In this document: positions 48,628-57,436 of the stretch, in pieces
Layout: every line of letters begins with the position of its first letter
Numbering within the stretch: position 1 is the stretch's first letter
From: Methylomarinum vadi
GTDB lineage: Bacteria > Pseudomonadota > Gammaproteobacteria > Methylococcales > Methylomonadaceae
Direction: 5' to 3'
Assembly: GCF_000733935.1 (NCBI RefSeq)
Contig: NZ_JPON01000001.1
Span: 3,418,623-3,482,622, forward strand
DNA length: 64,000 nt
Notes under the pieces: model-generated
What the model saw: only the letters and a program-made list of their open reading frames with translations
What the model was told of the DNA's origin: nothing
Databases searched by the model: none
Program-made: the position numbers and the translations under genes

Positions 48628-49301
48628 GCGGTAATTTCTCCTTTATTGAGCTGGTTCTGGAAGCCAGTTTCGTCGTCCAGTTCGTCATGCTGATCCTGCT
48701 GGCCGCCTCGGTCTTGTCCTGGACCTTTATTTTTACTAAGCGTAAGGAACTGTTAAGGGCGGTGGAAATCACCGATGATTTCGAAGAGGAATTCTGGTCC
48801 GGCGGCGAATTGGCCGAGTTGTACCGCAAACTGGCCAGCCATCAAATCGAGCCGGAAGGCATCGAAAAAATTTTCATGGCCGGCTACAAGGAATTCTCCC
48901 GGATGCATCAGAAGAGCGATCTCAGTGCGGAAATCAAGGTCGAAAGCGCGCAACGGGCGATGCGCATCGAATTGTCGCGCGAGCTCGACCGGCTCGACGA
49001 GACCTTGCCGTTCCTGGCGACGGTCGGCTCGACCAGCCCCTATGTGGGGTTGTTCGGTACAGTCTGGGGCATCATGAATTCATTCCGCGCCCTGGGCGAA
49101 ATCAAACATGCGACGCTGGCGAATGTCGCGCCCGGCATTTCCGAGGCGCTGATCGCAACTGCGATCGGTTTGTTCGCGGCGATTCCGGCGGTGATCGCCT
49201 ATAACCGTTTCGCCACGCGTTTGGAAAGACTGTCGGGCCGTTACGAGCTGTTTATCGACGAATTCGCCAGCTTGCTGCACAGGCAGGCCTTGCACAAATG
49301 A
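48624..49301 (+). CDS. tolQ: Tol-Pal system proton channel subunit TolQ
   Basis: A 225-residue inner-membrane protein with three membrane helices: FVVQFVMLILLAASVLSWTF, then two in the C-terminal half around TLPFLATVGSTSPYVGLFGT and EALIATAIGLFAAIPAVIAY. With TolR it uses the proton gradient to energise TolA for outer-membrane constriction during division. The start at 48624 is chosen by overlap with ybgC; the frame is open upstream but within ybgC. Confidence 0.95.
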   Translation: MSGNFSFIELVLEASFVVQFVMLILLAASVLSWTFIFTKRKELLRAVEITDDFEEEFWSGGELAELYRKLASHQIEPEGIEKIFMAGYKEFSRMHQKSDLSAEIKVESAQRAMRIELSRELDRLDETLPFLATVGSTSPYVGLFGTVWGIMNSFRALGEIKHATLANVAPGISEALIATAIGLFAAIPAVIAYNRFATRLERLSGRYELFIDEFASLLHRQALHK

Positions 49302-49726
49302 GCCGGCGTCCTCGCAAAAGAAAGCCGATGGCCGAGATCAATGTGGTGCCCTACATTGATGTCACCTTCGTGTTGCTTATCATCTTCATGATCACCGCGC
49401 CGCTGGTGCAAACCGGGGTCGATGTCGATTTGCCGCAAGCGGCGACAGCGCCGGTGGAGCAGAAGAACGAGCCGCCGGTGATCGTCTCGATCGACCGGCA
49501 AGGCCGTTATTACATCGATATCGGCGAGCAGCAGGAAGACGAGCCGGTACAGCCTAAGGAATTGCTGGTGCGGGTGGCGGCGGTGTTGCGCAACAAGCCG
49601 CAGACTCAGGTCTATATCCGCGGCGACCATCGGGTCGATTACGGCAAGGTCGTGACGGTGATGGCGGCGTTGAAAAACGCCGGCGTGCCCAGCGTCGGCT
49701 TGATGACTTCACCGCTGGAACAATGA
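49298..49726 (+). CDS. tolR: Tol-Pal system subunit TolR
   Basis: A 142-residue ExbD/TolR protein. One N-terminal membrane helix (INVVPYIDVTFVLLIIFMIT) contains the essential proton-pathway Asp in PYIDV. A periplasmic domain follows, with VYIRGDHRVDYGKVVTVMAA. It overlaps tolQ and tolA by 4 bp each. Confidence 0.95.
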   Translation: MSRRPRKRKPMAEINVVPYIDVTFVLLIIFMITAPLVQTGVDVDLPQAATAPVEQKNEPPVIVSIDRQGRYYIDIGEQQEDEPVQPKELLVRVAAVLRNKPQTQVYIRGDHRVDYGKVVTVMAALKNAGVPSVGLMTSPLEQ

Positions 49727-50649
49727 ACATGAATAGCATGCAAAAATTCGGTCTGTCCTTTGCCATGGCCCTGGGTATGCATATTTGCTTGCTATTACTG
49801 TTCGGCTTTAGTTACGACAGCGAGCCCGAAGTCAAGACGCAAAAGCCGTTGCCGGAAATCATTCAAGCCTCGGTATTGGATGACGAACAAGTGATACAGG
49901 AAGCCGAACGCCTGAAACAGGTCGAGATCACCAAGAAGGAGCGTCAACAGCAGTTGGCCGAGCAACGAAAGGTCGAGGAACGCCGCTTGCAGCAAGCGCA
50001 AGAACAACGCTTGCGCGAAGAAAAGAAGGCGCGCGAACTGGCCGAACAAAGAAAGCAAGCCAAGATCGAGGAGCAAAAACGGCAGGCCGAGTTGAAAAAA
50101 CAGCTGGTTGAAGAAGCCGCCAGATTGGCTAAGATAAAGGAGCGGCAGGCGGCCGAGGAAAAACGCCTGCAACAACAGCGCGAGGCCGAGCAAAAACGGA
50201 TCAAAGAGCAGAAGGAGGCGGAGGCCAGAAAACGCGAACAGGAGCGGTTGGCGGCCGAGAAGAGGAAACAGGAGCAACTGGCCAGAGAGAAGGCGGAGCA
50301 GGCGCGCCGCGAGGAATTGGCCCGGCAGCAAGCGGCGGCGGCCAAGGCCAAGGCGGAACAGGATCGTCAGGCGACGATCACGGCGACGGCGGCGATTCAG
50401 CAGAAGGTCAATAGCAGCTGGATACGGCCGATGACTTCGAACAAGGGCTTGAGCTGTACGATTCGGGTGAAATTGTTGGCCAGCGGCGACGTGATGGACG
50501 CGCATGTCGTCAAAAGCAGCGGCGACGCGGTGTTCGACCGCTCCGCCGAAAATGCGGTGCGCAAGGCTTCGCCGCTGCCGGTGCCTAAGGATCCGTCTTT
50601 ATTCGCCAGCCACTTTAGAACCTTTACCTTTATATTTAAACCCGAATAA
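49723..50649 (+). CDS. tolA: Tol-Pal system protein TolA
   Basis: A 308-residue periplasm-spanning protein. A membrane helix (about 9-27) is followed by a long Lys/Glu/Gln/Ala-rich coiled coil (about 60-225). The C-terminal globular domain (about 230-308) has CTIRVKLLASGDVMDAHVVK and SSGDAVFDRSAENAVRKASP, a TonB/TolA-like fold. Connects the TolQR motor to TolB and Pal at the outer membrane. Confidence 0.94.
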   Translation: MNMNSMQKFGLSFAMALGMHICLLLLFGFSYDSEPEVKTQKPLPEIIQASVLDDEQVIQEAERLKQVEITKKERQQQLAEQRKVEERRLQQAQEQRLREEKKARELAEQRKQAKIEEQKRQAELKKQLVEEAARLAKIKERQAAEEKRLQQQREAEQKRIKEQKEAEARKREQERLAAEKRKQEQLAREKAEQARREELARQQAAAAKAKAEQDRQATITATAAIQQKVNSSWIRPMTSNKGLSCTIRVKLLASGDVMDAHVVKSSGDAVFDRSAENAVRKASPLPVPKDPSLFASHFRTFTFIFKPE

Positions 50650-50694
50650 CGGCCGTATAGAGTCCGATAAATGCAATCAGGCGGGATAGGAAAA

Positions 50695-51981
50695 ATGGTT
50701 TTGTTGAGAAAATTGATATTAGCTCTGTTAGTCGCGTTATCGATCAATGCGGCCCAGGCGGCATTGACGATAGAAATCACCAAGGGGGTGGAAACGGCGG
50801 TGCCGATTGCGGTCGTGCCGTTTGCCGAGCAAACGCCGGGGCGTTTGCCGGTTGACCTCGCGGCGGTGATTCAGGCGGATTTAAGCCGCAGCGGTTATTT
50901 TAAGACTCTGCCGGAACGCGATATGTTGAGTAAACCGCGCGACGCGGCCAGCGTTCGTTTCCGCAATTGGCAGGCGTTGGGACAGGATTATTTATTGATT
51001 GGTCAGGTCGGGCAAAGCGGAACTCGTTACCATGTGCAATTCCAATTGTTCGACGTCTACAAGGGCGAACAGATCATGGGGTATCGCTTGACCGTTTCGC
51101 CCTATGACCTGCGCCGCACCGCACACCATATCAGCGATTTGGTGTTTGAAAAACTGACCGGCAAGGCCGGAGTATTCGATACCCGTATCGCTTATGTGAC
51201 CAGCAACAGCCTAGCCAACGGCAAGAAGCAATATAAACTGCAGGTGGCCGATGCCGACGGCTATGCTCCCAAGACCATCGCCGCCTCCTCGGAGCCGTTG
51301 ATGTCGCCGGCGTGGTCGCCGGACGGTAAAAAAATCGCCTATGTGTCGTTCGAACGTAAGCGTTCGGCCGTTTATGTGCAAACATTGGCGACGGGACAGC
51401 GTCAACGGGTGGCGGCCTTCAAAGGCATCAATGGCGCGCCGGCCTTTTCGCCGGACGGAAACCGGCTAGCGTTGACCTTGTCCAAGGACGGTAGCCCGGA
51501 TATCTATATTTTGAATTTGCTGGATCATTCGCTGTATAAACTGACCAAAAGTTATGCGATCGATACCGAGCCGACCTGGTCGCCGGATGGGCGTTATATC
51601 GTCTTTACCTCGGACCGTGGCGGCAAGCCGCAGTTGTACATGATGCCCAGCACCGGCGGGCGGGCCAGCAGGTTGACATTCAGCGGCGATTACAACGCCC
51701 GAGGCCGTTTTTCTCATGACGGCAAGAGCATCGTCATGGTGCATGCCAACCGGGGTGATTATCGGATCGCGGTGATGGATATGGCCACGCGCACCGTCAA
51801 CGTCTTGACAGCGGGGCGGCTGGACGAATCGCCGAGCTTTGCTCCAAACGGCACGATGGTGTTGTATGCCGCGAAGAAGGGAGGGCATTCGGTGTTGTCG
51901 GCGGTCTCCGTCGACGGCAGTATGCAGCAGAAACTGGCCTTTGAAAGCGGCGATGTGCGCGAACCCGCCTGGGCGCCTTGA
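50695..51981 (+). CDS. tolB: Tol-Pal system beta-propeller protein TolB
   Basis: A periplasmic protein of about 428 residues. Signal peptide is MVLLRKLILALLVALSINAA, ending at QAA. The N-terminal domain has VPIAVVPFAEQTPG. The six-bladed propeller has repeated SPDGKKIAYVS, SPDGNRLALT, SPDGRYIVFTSD and FSHDGKSIVM motifs. An ATG at 50671 is in frame, but 50695 gives the regular leader. Binds Pal and TolA. Confidence 0.95.
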   Translation: MVLLRKLILALLVALSINAAQAALTIEITKGVETAVPIAVVPFAEQTPGRLPVDLAAVIQADLSRSGYFKTLPERDMLSKPRDAASVRFRNWQALGQDYLLIGQVGQSGTRYHVQFQLFDVYKGEQIMGYRLTVSPYDLRRTAHHISDLVFEKLTGKAGVFDTRIAYVTSNSLANGKKQYKLQVADADGYAPKTIAASSEPLMSPAWSPDGKKIAYVSFERKRSAVYVQTLATGQRQRVAAFKGINGAPAFSPDGNRLALTLSKDGSPDIYILNLLDHSLYKLTKSYAIDTEPTWSPDGRYIVFTSDRGGKPQLYMMPSTGGRASRLTFSGDYNARGRFSHDGKSIVMVHANRGDYRIAVMDMATRTVNVLTAGRLDESPSFAPNGTMVLYAAKKGGHSVLSAVSVDGSMQQKLAFESGDVREPAWAP

Positions 51982-52098
51982 GCACGGCAAATTGTATTGA
52001 ACGCATTGTTTCGGCACGCGCGGCCTTAGGCTTTGCCGAGCGGTGATGGAAGGCAATTTTAACAGCTTTAACTAAAGACTATTATTCGGGGAAAAACG

Positions 52099-52668
52099 AT
52101 GAGACTGAACAAAACTTATTTGGCCGTCGCCATGGCCGCTGCATTGTTGAGTGGCTGTAGTTCGACGGAGGAGAAGGCGGACTTATTGGAAGGCGGTCAG
52201 AGCGCCGCCGCGGTCGAAGGAGCTGCGACCTCAGGTTATAGCGAAGGGACGGGGATCAGCGGCAGCGAGATGATGGCTAGCGAACTGAGTCCCGAGGAAA
52301 TGGGCGCGGAATTTACCGATCCGATGAACCCTCTGTCCAAACACACTATCTATTTCATGTATGACAGCAGCCAGGTACAGCAGGATTTCATCCCGGTGAT
52401 TGCCGCCCACGCCCAATATTTGTTGGCTCATCCGGCGCAACGCCTGGTGCTGCAAGGCCATGCCGATGAGCGCGGCTCCCGCGAATACAATATTGCCTTG
52501 GGCGAACAACGGGCCAAATCGGTCGCCAGGATGATGAAGGTGCAAGGCGTCGCTGAAGGGCAGTTGGAGGTGGTCAGCTATGGCGAGGAAAAACCCGCCG
52601 CGGAAGGGCATGACGAAGCTTCCTGGCAACTAAACCGCCGCGTCGAACTGATTTATCAAGGTCGTTAA
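52099..52668 (+). CDS. pal: Peptidoglycan-associated lipoprotein Pal
   Basis: A 189-residue outer-membrane lipoprotein. Lipobox LLSGCSS places the lipidated Cys at residue 20. The C-terminal OmpA-like domain binds peptidoglycan through LQGHADERGSREYNIALGEQ and the following RAKSV. The start lies about 117 bp after tolB, with GGGG upstream. Adjacent to cpoB with no gap. Confidence 0.96.
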   Translation: MRLNKTYLAVAMAAALLSGCSSTEEKADLLEGGQSAAAVEGAATSGYSEGTGISGSEMMASELSPEEMGAEFTDPMNPLSKHTIYFMYDSSQVQQDFIPVIAAHAQYLLAHPAQRLVLQGHADERGSREYNIALGEQRAKSVARMMKVQGVAEGQLEVVSYGEEKPAAEGHDEASWQLNRRVELIYQGR

Positions 52669-53448
52669 ATGAAGGTCAAATATTTGTTATTATTGCCGTT
52701 TTGTGCGAGCCTGGCGGCGCAACCCAAGCCGCTGCCTCCGGTGATCGACAATTCCACCTATCCGGGCGGGGCGGCCTATGCCGGCGGCGGCACGCCTTCC
52801 AATAATGCTTTGTACGAAGTCCTCGGCAGACTGGAGCAGTTGCAATTGGAAGTGCAGCAATTGCGTGGCGTGGTCGAAGAGCAGGCGCAAGTTATCGAAG
52901 AACTGAAAAGCCGGCAGAGCAATATTTATTCGGATCTGGATCAGCGCTTGCAGGCCTTGAGCGGGGGTGTTCAGCCCAGCGATGCGCCGGTGACGGCGTC
53001 GCCGCCGTCAAGCGCGCAGATGCCGTCGCCAAGTGAGTCGTCGGCGCCGCAGAGCGTCGCTCCGACGGTCAATGAAAAACAGTTGTATCAGGAAGCCTAT
53101 GAAACGTTGAGAAACGGCCATAACACGCAGGCGATCGCGGCGTTCCAAGCCTTGCTCAGCCAGTTTCCTGCCGGCGAGTATGCCGATAATGCCCAGTACT
53201 GGTTGGGCGAAGCCTACAAGGTCAACCAAGATATCGACTCGGCCCGCGTGGCTTTCACCAAGGTGGTCGAGCTGTATCCGAACAGCCCGAAAGTGCCCGA
53301 TGCGCTGCTGAAGCTCGGTTATATCGAGTTCGAACAGAAAAACCTGGCCAAGGCGCGTGACTACCTGTCCCGCGTGACGGTTAACTACCCCGGAACGACG
53401 GCGGCCCATTTGGCGGCTAAAAAATTGATGCAGATGGACCAGCCTTAA
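52669..53448 (+). CDS. cpoB: Cell division coordinator CpoB (YbgF)
   Basis: A 259-residue periplasmic protein with a short leader. A coiled-coil trimerisation segment (about 45-90) starts LYEVLGRLEQLQLEVQQLRG. A Ser/Pro-rich linker follows, then TPR repeats (LYQEAYETLRNGHNTQAIAA, EYADNAQYWLGEAYK, KVPDALLKLGYIE). CpoB links septal peptidoglycan synthesis to Tol-driven constriction. The ATG directly follows the pal stop codon. Confidence 0.94.
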   Translation: MKVKYLLLLPFCASLAAQPKPLPPVIDNSTYPGGAAYAGGGTPSNNALYEVLGRLEQLQLEVQQLRGVVEEQAQVIEELKSRQSNIYSDLDQRLQALSGGVQPSDAPVTASPPSSAQMPSPSESSAPQSVAPTVNEKQLYQEAYETLRNGHNTQAIAAFQALLSQFPAGEYADNAQYWLGEAYKVNQDIDSARVAFTKVVELYPNSPKVPDALLKLGYIEFEQKNLAKARDYLSRVTVNYPGTTAAHLAAKKLMQMDQP

Positions 53449-53453
53449 TACGC

Positions 53454-54098
53454 ATGGAAAAAACGTTACGCATTACCGAGATTTTTTATTCGCTGCAGGG
53501 CGAGGCCAACACGGTCGGATTGCCGACCGTGTTTGTCCGCTTGACCGGGTGTCCGCTGCGCTGTGTCTATTGCGACACTGCCTATGCCTTCAACGGCGGC
53601 GAAAAAAAGACCATCGCGGAAATTCTGGATCAGGTCAAACAATATAAAACACGCTATATCACCGTCACCGGTGGCGAGCCCTTGGCCCAGCCGGCCTGCA
53701 TCGATTTGTTGCGCTTGCTGGTCGAGGAAGGCTACCAAGTGTCGCTGGAAACCAGCGGGGCACTGGATGTTTCGGCGGTCGATTCGCGGGTCGTCAAGGT
53801 GCTTGATCTGAAAACGCCGGCATCCGGCGAACTGGAGCGGAACTGCTATGACAACATCGAGTATCTGAACCCAGGGGATCAGGTCAAATTCGTCATCGCC
53901 GACGAGACCGACTATCAATGGTCCAAGGATACGATGGAACAACACCGGCTGGCGGACAGGTGCCAGATCCTGTTTTCGCCCGTGATGGGACAGATGCCCC
54001 CCGAGCGTTTGGCCGATAAAATCCTGGCCGATCAATTGCCGGTTCGCTTTCAAATCCAACTGCATAAATACCTGTGGCAAGACGCCCAGGGAAAATAA
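53454..54098 (+). CDS. queE: 7-carboxy-7-deazaguanine synthase QueE
   Basis: A 214-residue radical SAM enzyme that makes CDG in the queuosine/preQ0 pathway. RLTGCPLRCVYCDTAYAF holds the CxxxCxxC cluster motif, and VTGGEPL is the SAM-contacting GGE motif. IFYSLQGEANTVGLPTVFVR is the substrate-contacting N-terminus. Starts 5 bp after cpoB and 3 bp before queC, so it may be read with the tol operon. Confidence 0.95.
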   Translation: MEKTLRITEIFYSLQGEANTVGLPTVFVRLTGCPLRCVYCDTAYAFNGGEKKTIAEILDQVKQYKTRYITVTGGEPLAQPACIDLLRLLVEEGYQVSLETSGALDVSAVDSRVVKVLDLKTPASGELERNCYDNIEYLNPGDQVKFVIADETDYQWSKDTMEQHRLADRCQILFSPVMGQMPPERLADKILADQLPVRFQIQLHKYLWQDAQGK

Positions 54099-54101
54099 AT
54101 C

Positions 54102-54791
54102 ATGTCGAAAAAAGCCATCATCTTACTGTCGGGCGGTCTCGATTCGATTACCGTGCTGGCCTACGCCAAGCAGCAGGGTTATGCCTGTTACGCGTTGAGC
54201 TTCGATTACGGCCAGCGCCATAATGCCGAACTGAATGCCGCCAAAAACATCGCGCAACACTACCAAGTGGTCGAGCATAAAGTCATCAATTTGGGCTTGG
54301 GCGCCATCGGCGGTTCGGCGCTGACCGATGAGCATATCGCCGTGCCGCATGAACCCCAGGAGGGGATTCCGGTGACCTATGTGCCGGCGCGCAACACGAT
54401 TTTCCTGTCCTTCGCGCTGGGCTGGGCCGAGGTCTTGGAGGCCCGCGACATCTTCATCGGCGTCAACGCCGTCGATTATTCCGGTTATCCCGATTGTCGT
54501 CCGGAATTTATCGAAGCCTTTCAGAAGCTGGCGAATTTGGCCACCAAGGCCGGCGTCGAAGGACAAAAAACCATCATCCATACGCCGTTGATCGATCTGA
54601 GCAAGGCGGAAATTATCAAGAAAGGCCTGGAGCTGGGCGTCGATTATCGCCAGACGGTGTCTTGTTATTCCGCGGACAAGGAAGGGCGCGCCTGTGGTAA
54701 CTGCGATGCCTGCCGGTTACGGGCTGCTGGTTTCGCTAGTCTTGGCGTCGCCGATCCCACCCGCTATCAAACACAGGCGGGCGATGCCTAA
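54102..54791 (+). CDS. queC: 7-cyano-7-deazaguanine synthase QueC
   Basis: A 229-residue ATP-dependent amide-to-nitrile synthase producing preQ0 from [18 protein letters not shown] is the PP-loop. The C-terminal [20 protein letters not shown] has the zinc-binding Cys set. [17 protein letters not shown] is a typical active-site stretch. Works directly after QueE, whose gene precedes it. Confidence 0.96.
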   Translation: MSKKAIILLSGGLDSITVLAYAKQQGYACYALSFDYGQRHNAELNAAKNIAQHYQVVEHKVINLGLGAIGGSALTDEHIAVPHEPQEGIPVTYVPARNTIFLSFALGWAEVLEARDIFIGVNAVDYSGYPDCRPEFIEAFQKLANLATKAGVEGQKTIIHTPLIDLSKAEIIKKGLELGVDYRQTVSCYSADKEGRACGNCDACRLRAAGFASLGVADPTRYQTQAGDA

Positions 54792-55034
54792 GTAGTGTTC
54801 GTAAAGATGACGTGCCATGCACTTCTTTCGCGCGTATGACCAATCGGGCGGTATGGGGTGCTTTCCCTTGTTCGTTCTCGTTCATTCGCTTCTCAGTGAG
54901 CCGCCATGCCAATCCGCTTATTAGAGAAAGCCAAGAGACGGCCGAAACCTGTTCTGTCGGCTAGGATAATTTAGCGATCTGATCTAAGCTGACTGTATTC
55001 AAACTGTATATCGCCCTATAAGCGTAATAAAAGC

Positions 55035-55652
55035 ATGAGTGTGAGTCAGACAAAATCACAGTTCGTTGCCGTAGCCTCGATTGCCGCCGAGCTAAGCGCA
55101 GTCATGGATGTGGCCAAGGAAATATCGCTGGCTGCGGCCAACGCCAAGGCCATCGCCTTTCGCGCCGGAGAAAAGGCCAAGGGCTTCCAGCCCATCACCG
55201 ATTTCATCAACGAATTGGCCAAGGAAACCATTCAGCTGGTCAACGATATCAACACCCATGCTCTGCATTTGTACCAACTGACTGTGAACGAATATCGCAT
55301 GACCGAGGCGTGCAATAAATTCGAACAGGTTTATCAAATGAGCGCCGATGCGCCCTATGGCCGGTCGATGGAGCAGCCATTAAACAACGCTCGGCAAAAA
55401 ATGGCCGAATGCCGCAAGAACTTCAATATCCATGTCGGGCAATTACTCGATCAACTCGCCGAGGTGATGCATCCCGCCAGGGCCGCCAGGGTCATTGCTG
55501 CCAACTCGAGAATAGAAGCGTCACAGGCCGGCGAATACCTGCAGAGTCTCCAAGCCGTGGCCGAAAGCGTCGATCATGCCGCTCAGACCATCCACGACAA
55601 GGTGCAAAAGTGCAGGAGTGCGCTGAGCGTCATCGACTTGGCCGATCAATAA
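55035..55652 (+). CDS. Short soluble protein with two chemoreceptor-tip-like motifs
   Basis: A 205-residue, mostly helical protein with no membrane segment, signal peptide or recognisable sensor domain. Residues 30-70 (around NAKAIAFRAGEKAKGF and DFINELAKE) align by eye with the highly conserved hairpin tip of methyl-accepting chemotaxis proteins (NAAIEAARAGExGRGFAVVA). A second tip-like stretch lies at 157-185 (NSRIEASQAGEYLQSLQ). The tip is where receptors contact CheA and CheW, so this may be a minimal or degenerate receptor, or a decoy of one. It lies 40 bp upstream of the ODP-like gene. No che genes are nearby. The family has no name I can give. Confidence 0.65.
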   Translation: MSVSQTKSQFVAVASIAAELSAVMDVAKEISLAAANAKAIAFRAGEKAKGFQPITDFINELAKETIQLVNDINTHALHLYQLTVNEYRMTEACNKFEQVYQMSADAPYGRSMEQPLNNARQKMAECRKNFNIHVGQLLDQLAEVMHPARAARVIAANSRIEASQAGEYLQSLQAVAESVDHAAQTIHDKVQKCRSALSVIDLADQ

Positions 55653-55692
55653 CAAAACGGGCAATCATTTCGACAAACGAGGTATTCACACC

Positions 55693-56421
55693 ATGAAAAT
55701 GAGCAAAATATACGAGGGAGCGTATCAATGGATCATGTTCGGGCGCGATCCCAACAAGCCCGAGAAAATCATCGACACCAATCAGTATGTCGTCAGAACC
55801 GCCAAGCGCTGTCTGTTGCTCGATCCTGGCGGCGTCGAGTTGTTCGCGCCAATGCTGGCGGCCGTGCTCCATCACGCCCCGGTCGAAGAAATCACCGATT
55901 TATTCGCTTCGCACCAAGACCCCGACATTATTTCCTCGCTGGGTTTATGGGACCAGGCCTTGCCCCATGCCAAGCTGCATGCCCCCGCTCTGTGGGAAGG
56001 GTTTCTCAGGCATTTCGGTTGCGAAACGATCGAATATGTCCCCATTCCCGATAACGGTGGCATTATCCAGCTGGATGCAGTAGAATTGCGCCTCATTCCG
56101 GCACACTATATGCATTCTTCGGCGAATTTTAATGTGTATGATCCCGAAGCGAAAATTTTGATGTCTGGAGACATAGGCGCGGCATTGGAGGCTCCCGGAG
56201 CGCCGATGTTCGTTGATGATTTCGATGCGCATGTGGAGAAAATGCGCTATTTCCATCAGCGCTGGATGCCTTCAAACCAGGCGAAGCGGGTTTGGATCGA
56301 TCGGGTGCGAGACCTTGATATCGACATCCTGGCTCCGCAGCATGGCAGAATCTTCAAGGGCGACGATGTCAAACGTTTCCTGGATTGGTTCGAGGCATTG
56401 CAAGTAGGAATCGCGGTTTAG
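55693..56421 (+). CDS. ODP-like diiron metallo-beta-lactamase-fold protein (possible oxygen sensor)
   Basis: A 242-residue metallo-beta-lactamase-fold protein of the flavodiiron type but without the flavodoxin domain. Candidate metal ligands are His74, Asp76 and Asp78 (SHQDPD), His141 or His138 (PAHYMHSSANF), Asp160 (LMSGDIGAA) and His217 (APQHGRI). This ligand set matches FprA-like diiron sites rather than zinc hydrolases. Stand-alone proteins of this type (ODP) bind oxygen and pair with cytoplasmic chemoreceptors in spirochaetes; the adjacent receptor-tip-like gene fits that scheme. GAGG precedes the ATG. A hydrolase or NO/O2 reductase-like role remains possible. Confidence 0.75.
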   Translation: MKMSKIYEGAYQWIMFGRDPNKPEKIIDTNQYVVRTAKRCLLLDPGGVELFAPMLAAVLHHAPVEEITDLFASHQDPDIISSLGLWDQALPHAKLHAPALWEGFLRHFGCETIEYVPIPDNGGIIQLDAVELRLIPAHYMHSSANFNVYDPEAKILMSGDIGAALEAPGAPMFVDDFDAHVEKMRYFHQRWMPSNQAKRVWIDRVRDLDIDILAPQHGRIFKGDDVKRFLDWFEALQVGIAV

Positions 56422-56451
56422 CAACTTTTTTACAAAAATATGAAAAAAAAG

Positions 56452-56479
56452 TTGCCAAGCTATAAAAAATCTTTATAAT
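56452..56479 (+). promoter_or_regulatory. Candidate promoter of tRNA-Lys
   Basis: TTGCCA at 56452-56457 and a perfect TATAAT at 56474-56479, spaced 16 bp, end 15 bp before the tRNA. Confidence 0.6.
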
Positions 56480-56493
56480 AGTAAATCTTTCTC

Positions 56494-56569
56494 GGGTCGT
56501 TAGCTCAGCCGGTAGAGCACCGCACTTTTAATGCGATGGTCGAGCGTTCGAATCGCTCACGACCCACCA
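56494..56569 (+). tRNA. tRNA-Lys (anticodon TTT)
   Basis: 76 nt including encoded CCA (56567-56569). The acceptor arm is GGGTCGT with ACGACCC and discriminator A. The D-arm has AGCTCAGCCGGTAGAGC, the anticodon loop is CTTTTAA with anticodon TTT, and the T-loop is GTTCGAATC. The base pair 27-43 at the foot of the anticodon stem is C-A, a mild deviation. Confidence 0.97.
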
Positions 56570-56581
56570 CGAATTAACAAG

Positions 56582-56609
56582 AAAACCAGCTGCTTAGCTG
56601 GTTTTTTTA
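56582..56609 (+). terminator. Rho-independent terminator after tRNA-Lys
   Basis: Stem AAACCAGC with GCTGGTTT around TGCTTA, followed by a T run. Confidence 0.88.
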
Positions 56610-56803
56610 TGCCCGTCGTTTTTGTTTCCAAGTATTATCTATCTCCAAGGAAATGTTTTAGGCTAAATTTATAAGTCTAAAATCTAATCGCGATTTATCA
56701 AATCACTTAGATTAAATTGATGCCGCAATTACTTAGCTAAGAAACAAGAACAGTGTAATCATGCCTAGATGCTGGATTATTGCCGGTCCTAATGGTGCGG
56801 GTA

Positions 56804-56915
56804 AGTGTCGGGCAAATAATTCGACGGTAAATAACCACAGTCATTCCGGCATGGACTGCCGGAATCTAGTGCTCATGGATGAGCATTTATGCAAAAGGAC
56901 TTATTGCCAAGCACT
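56804..56915. mobile_element. Miniature inverted-repeat element, copy 1 (112 bp)
   Basis: Flanked by TA on both sides (56802-56803 and 56916-56917). The ends AGTGTCGGGCAAATAA and, inverted, AGTGCTTGGCAATAA are imperfect inverted repeats. The centre has the hairpin ATTCCGGCA / TGCCGGAAT. TA duplication is typical of Tc1/IS630-type transposition. Confidence 0.82.
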
Positions 56916-56969
56916 TAAAACAACGTTCGCGCTGGAATATTTGCCGAAAGTTGCAAATTGCTCTCATTA

Positions 56970-57082
56970 AGTGCCTAGAAAAAAGTCAGACGGTCTTAGG
57001 TGCTTCGTCATTCCGGCATGGATTGCCGGAATCCAGTTATCATGGATGATGATTTATACAACTATACTTATTACCAATCACT
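56970..57082. mobile_element. Miniature inverted-repeat element, copy 2 (113 bp)
   Basis: Flanked by TA at 56968-56969 and 57083-57084. The ends are AGTGCCTAGAAAAAAGT and, inverted, AGTGATTGGTAATAAGT. Same central ATTCCGGCA-GGAT-TGCCGGAAT-type hairpin and very similar to copy 3. Confidence 0.82.
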
Positions 57083-57436
57083 TATATTAATGCCGATTTA
57101 ATTGCGGCAGGGTTATCGCCATTGGCGCCTGAGCGTGAATTGATAGCAGCTAGTCGTATTTTTTTGCATGAGATTGAAACGTGCATCAAAAAGAGCCAAG
57201 ATTTTGCCTTTGAAACGACTTTATCGGGGCGAACAGTTTTAAAATTGATTAAATGTCTGCTCGATGCAGGTTGGCAGGTGGAATTGATTTATCTGGCCCT
57301 GCCTTCCGTTGAAATGTCGAAAGCGCGTGTGGCGGAACGCGTTAGGCATGGCGGGCATAATATTCCGTTAAAAGACATTGAACGTCGGTTTGCGCGCAGT
57401 TTGAATAATTTACTTACTGAGTTCAGTCATACGGTA

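Noticed and set aside
49795..50505. 236-codon Leu-rich minus-strand frame opposite tolA
   Set aside because: Produced by the Lys/Glu/Gln-rich coiled-coil codons of tolA read in reverse.
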